DNA of 38,740 nucleotides from Saccharicrinis sp. (lineage in GTDB: Bacteria > Bacteroidota > Bacteroidia > Bacteroidales > Marinilabiliaceae): positions 1-38,740 of the forward strand of contig JAGXIO010000171.1 in the NCBI GenBank assembly GCA_024635555.1, written 5' to 3'. Below the pieces are notes generated by a model that saw only the letters and a program-made list of their open reading frames with translations, ran no database searches and had not been told where the DNA came from. Positions 33,244-38,740 of the stretch are shown in pieces. Made by a program: the position numbers and the translations under genes. Each line of letters begins with the position of its first letter. Positions within the stretch are counted from its first letter, which is position 1.

Positions 33244-33630
33244 TTAGATTCCAAGTAATCTAGAAGTTGCTTTTAAAAGTTCTATCGCTGGTGAATCTGC
33301 AAAACATTCTTCGCAACCAGAATACATCATTAAACAATCATTAAAATCAGTTAGCATATGAAAAAGTAATCCAATTCCTATTAAGTTAAAAGGCTTACGA
33401 AAAAAAAGTAAAACAACATATATCGACATAGCATAGTATGTATGCAACAGGTGGAAATTAATGCTACATCTATTTGCTTGGAAAATTGGATTGGCTACCA
33501 AATGGTCTAAATCAACTAACATAGTAGCTATCAGAATTAAATATACTTTTTTCCAGTCTTTTCTAAAGAAGACAAATGCGATAAAGAAAGGAAAAACAAA
33601 GTGTAAAAAGTAGTGTATAAATGTCTGCAT
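33244..33630 (-). CDS. DUF6122 family membrane protein
   Basis: A 128-residue protein with about four helices. The motif LVDLDHLVANPIFQANRCSI followed by NFHLLHTYYAM is that of DUF6122, with conserved Asp and His residues that could bind metal, as in related LexA-independent membrane hydrolase-like families. FHMLTDFNDC carries a second His/Asp pair. Function is not known. It is read on the minus strand with its own start at 33628-33630. Confidence 0.75.
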   Translation of the reverse strand: MQTFIHYFLHFVFPFFIAFVFFRKDWKKVYLILIATMLVDLDHLVANPIFQANRCSINFHLLHTYYAMSIYVVLLFFRKPFNLIGIGLLFHMLTDFNDCLMMYSGCEECFADSPAIELLKATSRLLGI

Positions 33631-33869
33631 CGTTTTTCTAGTATTTTTTTCAGCTTGCTAAAAGTAGGCCACTTCGTCGCACTTTCCTATCAATTTGTAC
33701 AAAAGTTGAAGCGAGTTGCAGCCCTTTAAAGAACTACTGTATCGGTTATTATGTTTTACAACGGTTTGAAAAGGTTTAAAATTACAAACTATCGTGACTC
33801 TTTTCTAATTTGCGAGTGGTATTATCTATTTTTAAATCAACACCATAGTCTCTCTGATTTAAAAATCTT

Positions 33870-34517
33870 TTACTCTTTCAAGGAATTATTAAAAACCCTA
33901 GTCCCGAAGATAAACTTTTCATTCCACCAAGGACTGTTTAATGAAGTGATGGAAACGCCGTTTGAAGAAGAAGTATGAATAAAATTACTATCGCCGATAT
34001 AAATACCCGAATGCGTTATTAAGCTATTTGTTTTATATGATCTAACAAAAAAGACCATATCTCCAGCTTTAAGGTCATCCATTCTGGCTATTATTTTACC
34101 GTATCGAGCCTGCTCTTGCGAGTTATGTGGTAGTTGAATGCCATGCTTGGCAAAAACTGACATCACTAATCCAGAGCAATCGATGCATTTCATAGTCGTT
34201 CCACCCATACAATGAGGTACCCCAAGGTATTTTTGAGCGGTGTTAATGATTTCTTCAGCACTCGTATTGTGCGTATCTATCATTTTTTTATTACTCGCCT
34301 CCATGAACGTTTTTAGCTTATCCTTATCAGTCTGGTTTTTGATGTTCAGAAACGATTGTTTAGGATAAATTTCTTTGGAACAAGAGGTGTTAAGTAGTTG
34401 GTTTAAAGCAACTAATATAATGATAAATTTCAACGACTTGAAATAGGACGTGTGCAACGGGAAAATCGGTGATTTTTCGGTTGTGGCAATTCGTGGGTTG
34501 AATGTTGGTTGGTTCAT
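33870..34517 (-). CDS. NlpC/P60 family cell-wall hydrolase, lipoprotein-like
   Basis: A 215-residue C40 peptidase that would cut peptidoglycan stem peptides. The catalytic triad is Cys114 (IDCSGLVMSVF), His169 (ITHSGIYIG) and His181 (NFIHTSS). The region around residues 28-46 (SLKFIIILVALNQLLNTSC) looks like a lipoprotein signal ending at Cys46, so the true start is probably about 25 codons inside the longest frame, although no ATG is available there. It is complete at the C-terminus. Confidence 0.88.
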   Translation of the reverse strand: MNQPTFNPRIATTEKSPIFPLHTSYFKSLKFIIILVALNQLLNTSCSKEIYPKQSFLNIKNQTDKDKLKTFMEASNKKMIDTHNTSAEEIINTAQKYLGVPHCMGGTTMKCIDCSGLVMSVFAKHGIQLPHNSQEQARYGKIIARMDDLKAGDMVFFVRSYKTNSLITHSGIYIGDSNFIHTSSSNGVSITSLNSPWWNEKFIFGTRVFNNSLKE

Positions 34518-34584
34518 TGTTTAATTTAAAGTAAGCATAAATAGTATGTGGTGTTGAATTAAACCCCGTCGAAGCGGAATAGTT

Positions 34585-34824
34585 TTAAGCAATGCCAGCT
34601 TTGAGCGCGGGGCATTGTCCGTAGTTTTTGCGCAGGTCGATGAGCACCACATTTTTGTCCTTCTTCTTTTTTATGGCCTCCACAGTGCCGTCGCTCGAGC
34701 CGTCGTTTATAAGTATGGTCTCAAATTCGTATTCCGAAGGCTTTAGGGCATCGTAAACCTGCTGCACCAAAGGAGCAATATTGTGTTCTTCGTTATATAC
34801 GGGGATAACTACGGATATTTTCAT
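34585..34824 (-). pseudogene. glycosyltransferase family 2, truncated after 79 residues
   Basis: The start MKISVVIPVYNEEHNIAPLV and the nucleotide-sugar motif INDGSSDGT are those of GT-A fold glycosyltransferases of the DPM/ArnC type, whose usual length is 300 or more residues. The frame stops after RKNYGQCPALKAGIA, in the middle of the first domain, and nothing downstream continues it. The remaining sequence lacks the DxD/metal-binding part and the membrane helices. It is a gene fragment. Confidence 0.8.
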
Positions 34825-35294
34825 TTTTCTAAAGTATCAAGACATATATATCAAACCCCACCTGCCGGGGATTAAAGTTGTAAATTTCCAAATTACATTA
34901 CGTTATGTTCAGCCTGTTACGTGTGATATGGCTAACAACAAATACCATTGATTTTTTATAACCATTAATTGCCATAGCGTATTGGACTCCTATCAGTGAG
35001 ATCTGTATTATTTTTGGCAGAATATTGCTGCATATCTATTATATAGAGGATCTTGATACTTGTGTCTTGATACTTTTTGGCTTGTTTAGGTTAGCAACAC
35101 TTCGTTATATTTTTGTAACTATCTGAATGTTAGGGCTTTTGATGAGTTACGCGATTTTCGCTAACCCCTTGATAATATAGCGTTTGTAAATAAGTCTAAT
35201 GTCTATTATCTAAAATCTAACGGTCTATTGGGTTAGGATACTGTTAATATTTACGAGTCCTTCATTCGCATTTAAGGCAAACTTACATGTTCTT
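34825..35294. other. intergenic region of 470 bp, no supported gene
   Basis: Contains scattered TTGATACTT words (35052-35060, 35070-35078), a hairpin GTTAC-GCGA with TCGC-TAAC at 35146-35165, and ATTATCTAAAATCTAACGG-type repeat words at about 35200-35225. No reading frame is convincing. It separates the truncated glycosyltransferase from another remnant. Confidence 0.5.
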
Positions 35295-35429
35295 TTACTC
35301 TATTTTAAGCAAAAATGCCTTGTCAACGATGTGAGGAGCAACCCAATCGCCGCTCTCGAACATGAAACGGCTCACGCCCCCCATATTTTCCGGTATCGAT
35401 GCCCATTTCTCGAAACAAACCAATAACAT
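35295..35429 (-). pseudogene. coding-like remnant, 44 codons
   Basis: From an ATG at 35427-35429 the minus strand reads LLVCFEKWASIPENMGGVSR and FMFESGDWVAPHIVDKAFLL to a stop at 35295-35297. Composition is protein-like. A neighbouring frame just upstream begins MSDKSIGIG, then a stop, then FVAALIGYVIGLFREMGIDT, which looks like a membrane segment. The two may be pieces of one decayed membrane protein gene. The family is not recognised. Confidence 0.35.
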
Positions 35430-35489
35430 ACCCAATTAGTGCAGCCACAAATTAACCGATACCAATTGATTTATCACTCATATTCTGTG

Positions 35490-36416
35490 TTATTCTTTAT
35501 CATATTTAAAAAATACCGTCATTGCCACACCTGCCAAAACCAATAATCCTCCGATGATATGATACTCAAAAAGCGTTTCACCCAAAATTAAAACTCCACC
35601 TGCTATGGCAATTACCGGACTAAGATTGTTGAATACTGCAATTTGTGAAGCCGGAATTTGCGACAGTGCAAAATTAGTGAGGAAGGAGGTAAGCATAGAG
35701 GATAAAACACCCAGATACAAAACTGCCCATAGAAATTCCTTTTGAGCTAAAGGGCTGAAGAACTGGTTCAACGTATTGCTTTGGATATGAGTTGTTATGC
35801 TCCATCCGTTAAACACCAAAAATGCCAGGATAGTCATCCAAACCGTAATTTCCATCGCCGAAAAATTAACACTAATTTTCTTTCCCAGAATGTAATACGC
35901 TATTACCGAAAATACCGACAGTAGTAACAACAAAACACCCATTAACGTAGTTTCGCCCGATAGACTTCCTTTATTTAAAATGATAAACAGAATCCCAGCA
36001 ATGGACAATGCAATTCCTGTTTTTTGAAGGATGGTAGTTTTTTCTTTCAGGAAAATACGAGCAGCAAGGAGAGTAATTACGGGCACAGTGGCAAATATAA
36101 TTCCTGCTTCGGATGCGGTACTATGTTCCATCCCAAAAGTCTGAAGAGTGAAAAACATCAAAGGATAAAACAAAGAAAGAATGAATAAGGATTTGGCTTT
36201 ATTCAGGTTAAAAGGAGGGATTTTTATAAAGCCAAATACCCATAACAATACCAAGGAAATAGTTGCTGCCGTAAAACGATGAGCAATAAGATCCATGGCA
36301 CCTACGTACCGTAATCCAATTTTTAAAAATATAAATGAAAAACCCACAATACTGGTCATCAATATAAGTCCTAAATAGGCTTTGGGGGAGGTGTTAGATT
36401 GTTTCGTAATAGACAT
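35490..36416 (-). CDS. EamA-family (drug/metabolite) transporter
   Basis: A 308-residue inner-membrane protein with ten helices in two EamA repeats. The first repeat ends near EAGIIFATVPVITLLAARIF LKEK, the second near ASQIAVFNNLSPVIAIAGGV and LGETLFEYHIIGG, both of which are the family's typical segments. Members export metabolites or amino acids. The substrate is not predictable. Upstream (36417-36584) is a divergent intergenic gap with a -7 box for the plus-strand gene. Confidence 0.88.
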   Translation of the reverse strand: MSITKQSNTSPKAYLGLILMTSIVGFSFIFLKIGLRYVGAMDLIAHRFTAATISLVLLWVFGFIKIPPFNLNKAKSLFILSLFYPLMFFTLQTFGMEHSTASEAGIIFATVPVITLLAARIFLKEKTTILQKTGIALSIAGILFIILNKGSLSGETTLMGVLLLLLSVFSVIAYYILGKKISVNFSAMEITVWMTILAFLVFNGWSITTHIQSNTLNQFFSPLAQKEFLWAVLYLGVLSSMLTSFLTNFALSQIPASQIAVFNNLSPVIAIAGGVLILGETLFEYHIIGGLLVLAGVAMTVFFKYDKE

Positions 36417-36549
36417 ATATTATTCGTTTATTTGTATTTCGAATGCGTGTTTTACTATTTCAATAGGGCTATATACACCTTATTGGCTAGGTACAATAAT
36501 AGCAATAAATAGCTTCTACAGCTTGAATAATCTCATTAGTAATTTTAAG

Positions 36550-36557
36550 TATCTTTG
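36550..36557 (+). promoter_or_regulatory. -7 promoter element TATCTTTG
   Basis: Exact TAnnTTTG match 27 bp upstream of the ATG at 36585. A TTG at 36523-36525 is 24 bp away, longer than the usual 19-21. Confidence 0.45.
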
Positions 36558-36584
36558 TTAATATTTTGAAATAAATAGGTTATC

Positions 36585-37445
36585 ATGGATTTAAATGATT
36601 TACAAAAACATTTGAACAACATAATGAATGAGCAAAACAATCGGTCTTTTCCTAAATTTGAAGGATACTCACCAACTGAAATGCATCAAGTTATAGATTT
36701 CACCTTCGACTCAGGTAGCCCCATAAGTTTGCAAAAGCTATCCGACAACGATTACAAAAAGGTACCGATGCTTAATCAGATGAAGTATTTTTTGAACCTG
36801 ATGATGGAAAAAGGTGAGATTAAACTTACCGCCAAAGGTTTTTTACCTACCAAAATTGTAAAAGATATTTATGATCAGGGATACTTGGAGGAAGATTTCA
36901 TTAAGTCAGGATTATATCAGCTTTACAAAGAGAGTGATTCGATGACTGTTAATCTGACCCGAATATTGGCCAAAATGATGGGACTCACAAAAAAGAGAAA
37001 CGGAAAACTGAGCCTGACCAAAAAAGCGGAGACAATTATTAAGGATGATTACAAATTACTTGTTTTAATTTTGACCACTATAACCAGTAAATTCAATTGG
37101 GCATATTACGATCGCTATGGCGACAATAGGATAGGTCAGTTAGGATTTGGCTTCTCTTTGATTTTATTGAATAAATATGGAAGCACTAAACGCCACCACT
37201 TATTTTATGCCGATAAATATTTAGAGGCATTTCCTCATTTGCTGGAACAGGAGCTACCGGATAAATATCCGGCCGACAAAACAAGTTCTTCAAGCTGCTA
37301 TTCATTGCGCACCTTTGATCGGTTTTTAGACTATTTTGGATTGATAAAAATTGAAAAGGCAGATGCGTCGTGGAATGCCGATAAGTACATCATGAAAACA
37401 GAATTGTTTGATAAGCTAATAAAAATACGACCTCATACCACCTAA
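36585..37445 (+). CDS. conserved protein of unknown function
   Basis: A 286-residue soluble protein, charged and helical. A middle segment (NQMKYFLNLMMEKGEIKLTA followed by KGFLPTKIVKDIYDQGYL, about 64-102) looks like a winged-helix style DNA- or protein-binding fold, with a later basic stretch (GLTKKRNGKLSLTKKAETII). I do not know the family with certainty and cannot name a function. It stands alone, with its own -7 box, and has no signal peptide or membrane segment. Confidence 0.7.
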   Translation: MDLNDLQKHLNNIMNEQNNRSFPKFEGYSPTEMHQVIDFTFDSGSPISLQKLSDNDYKKVPMLNQMKYFLNLMMEKGEIKLTAKGFLPTKIVKDIYDQGYLEEDFIKSGLYQLYKESDSMTVNLTRILAKMMGLTKKRNGKLSLTKKAETIIKDDYKLLVLILTTITSKFNWAYYDRYGDNRIGQLGFGFSLILLNKYGSTKRHHLFYADKYLEAFPHLLEQELPDKYPADKTSSSSCYSLRTFDRFLDYFGLIKIEKADASWNADKYIMKTELFDKLIKIRPHTT

Positions 37446-37796
37446 GCATCGTTTTTTGGCGTCCCAAATATACCAGTCTATAGTTGCCGAACAAACAGCT
37501 AAATTGCTCAATTCCATCAGCCGCTCTAGCAGGTACTGTTAATAGAGTTTAATAATTAATGATTTAAAAAGGACAAAAAGAAACAGAATAGACTAAAACA
37601 ACCAACCGTAAACAAACCATAAAGACCAGTCGCGAGAAATACCGTTGCGACAATGCAGTAAATAAATTTTTTATTCAGAACGAGGCAAGTACAGCAAACA
37701 AATTATCCTGCTAACGACTGGGATATTCGCTTGCTAGGTTGGTAACAAAATTAACAGAAGAATAAGAAAGGGTAAGGATACATAAAATTAAAATCT
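37446..37796. other. intergenic region of 351 bp, no supported gene
   Basis: Contains CCAGTCG (37626-37632) and CGACTGG (37715-37721), 7-bp inverted ends of a 96-bp segment of different texture. No frame of note, no promoter match and no terminator were seen apart from this. Confidence 0.4.
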
Positions 37797-38740
37797 ATGA
37801 ACTTCGAGAGCGGTTATAGCATAAAAAAAATGATAGTAATATCCGTACTATCCGGTATATCAGGCTTTTTATTTTCGCAATTTGGCATTGAGGCCAGCGT
37901 AGGGGAAATCTATATAAGTATTCCATGGTCGTTAATTTTTCCTATGGTTACCGCCATTGCTTTTGGCAGCAGGTTCGGTATTATTGCCGGTTTAGCGGGC
38001 GGAGCATATTTCCCTTTTTTATTATGGCCCAATAATGGAATTACTAATGTAACTACAGCCTTAGTTTACCTGGGGGTTTATTCCCTATTGGGATTATTTC
38101 ACGATAAATGCTTTTTGTGCAAACAAAAAAATGATTCCGTACGAATAATTATTATTCTTACTGTTTGTATAGCCATATTCGTTTTTTATTTCAGCTTGCT
38201 CTTTAATCCTTTGCTTTCTTTCAATCCGTCTCTGGGGTTCAAAAATGCAATTGTAGGGCTGCCAAGGGATATTATTTACAGCATTATTATAAAAGATAGT
38301 ATCAATTTAATACTGTTATCCTTTGTTGCACTCACCTTTCTGGAGCTCGCATGGGTGCGTAAAGCATTAGGGTTACAATTTGTACCGGCAACCCAATCGA
38401 ACAATACAATATTAATGTATGTCATTTTTGTTTCTGTTACAATATGGCTGTTGCTTGTTGGCTTGGGTCAAAGTCTTTTGCATGGCGACAATGCTTTTAA
38501 AAGTCCGCAGTTAAGTGTAGTTCTATTCGTAATTATTGCATCGGGTTTTGTAGTCGCAAAAGTATTGTTTCGTTACAGCGAAAGTAAATTTAATACAGAG
38601 AATGAATTAAAAGAAAGAGAAGAGAGACTTAAAAAAATTATCGCTACTTCACCTGATGGGTTAGCTATAACTGATTTGAAGGGTAATGTACAATATCTTT
38701 CGCCACAATGTATTAAGATGTGGGGTTTTAACAATGCTGA
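37797..38740 (+). CDS. membrane sensor with PAS domain, probable histidine kinase (cut by window edge)
   Basis: The ATG at 37797 opens a frame that continues past the window end, giving 314 residues. About eight helices lie in residues 10-275. The first half (PWSLIFPMVTAIAFGSRFGI, GLAGGAYFPFLLWPNNG) resembles a small-molecule-binding membrane module. A coiled segment (ESKFNTENELKEREERLKKI) leads into a PAS domain start (IATSPDGLAITDLKGNVQYL SPQCIKMWGF). This layout is typical of a sensor kinase or a diguanylate cyclase; the catalytic domain is outside the window. Confidence 0.7.
   Translation, partial: MNFESGYSIKKMIVISVLSGISGFLFSQFGIEASVGEIYISIPWSLIFPMVTAIAFGSRFGIIAGLAGGAYFPFLLWPNNGITNVTTALVYLGVYSLLGLFHDKCFLCKQKNDSVRIIIILTVCIAIFVFYFSLLFNPLLSFNPSLGFKNAIVGLPRDIIYSIIIKDSINLILLSFVALTFLELAWVRKALGLQFVPATQSNNTILMYVIFVSVTIWLLLVGLGQSLLHGDNAFKSPQLSVVLFVIIASGFVVAKVLFRYSESKFNTENELKEREERLKKIIATSPDGLAITDLKGNVQYLSPQCIKMWGFNNA

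Noticed and set aside
33751-33978. A 75-codon plus-strand frame
   Set aside because: Largely the antisense shadow of the NlpC/P60 gene, whose catalytic triad is clear on the minus strand.

Overview
The window looks like a chromosomal segment of a free-living Bacteroidota bacterium, most likely a marine or anaerobic member of the Bacteroidales/Marinilabiliales side of the phylum. The reasons are low GC content, -7 promoter elements of the TAnnTTTG type, lipoprotein and secreted-protein families typical of the phylum (DUF1573, 6-bladed beta-propeller, carboxypeptidase-like regulatory domain, DUF6132, DUF6122) and a dipeptidyl-peptidase III with the HECxGH zinc motif. No rRNA, tRNA, CRISPR array or complete insertion sequence was seen.

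Layout. 1-3.3 kb, minus strand: the start of an NhaD Na+/H+ antiporter (cut by the window edge), a small secreted protein, MiaB and a ferredoxin/flavodoxin-reductase-like flavoprotein. 3.3-7.3 kb, plus strand: polyphosphate kinase 1, a HigBA-type toxin-antitoxin pair and L-threonine 3-dehydrogenase. 7.4-15.1 kb, plus strand: an accessory locus with a membrane-spanning TPR/HTH regulator, a striking four-copy TGTCAC operator array with a promoter, a small secreted protein, a frameshifted TolC-family exporter, a DUF1573 lipoprotein, a Cys-containing NVEAL-like secreted polypeptide with a Gly/Ser linker, a 6-bladed beta-propeller lipoprotein and a large secreted protein with a carboxypeptidase-like regulatory domain. 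15.2-19.6 kb: DUF6132, a secreted protein of unknown function, a VapBC-type pair and DPP III. 19.8-30.9 kb is mainly housekeeping: SlyD, chorismate synthase, a dicarboxylate/amino-acid symporter, thiol peroxidase, a sensor kinase, a patatin-like lipase, an FUSC-family membrane protein, a rhomboid protease and an M48 lipoprotein protease. 31.3-37.4 kb is a decaying accessory region: DUF2914 membrane protein, a frameshifted secreted protein, gene remnants, DUF6122, an NlpC/P60 hydrolase, a truncated glycosyltransferase, an EamA transporter and an unrecognised protein. The window ends inside a PAS-containing membrane sensor, probably a kinase.

The most interesting part is 7.4-15.1 kb. The regulator gene sits directly upstream of the four operator half-sites, which are spaced 10, 21 and 10 bp, so all face one side of the helix. 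A promoter with TTG-N19-TATGTTCG follows. This suggests a self-contained signal-responsive system that secretes one or two small polypeptides. The intergenic stretch before the Cys-containing polypeptide holds several consecutive hairpins, and another hairpin lies where that gene meets the propeller gene. The exporter appears broken by a one-base frameshift.

A second theme is non-coding. Many intergenic gaps hold short imperfect tandem repeats of several word families (CTGATAG, ATTAGATT, CACATCA, CTCTAACCT, TTGATACTT). One of them has been read into the end of miaB. REP-like GC-rich palindromic elements are also scattered through the gaps.
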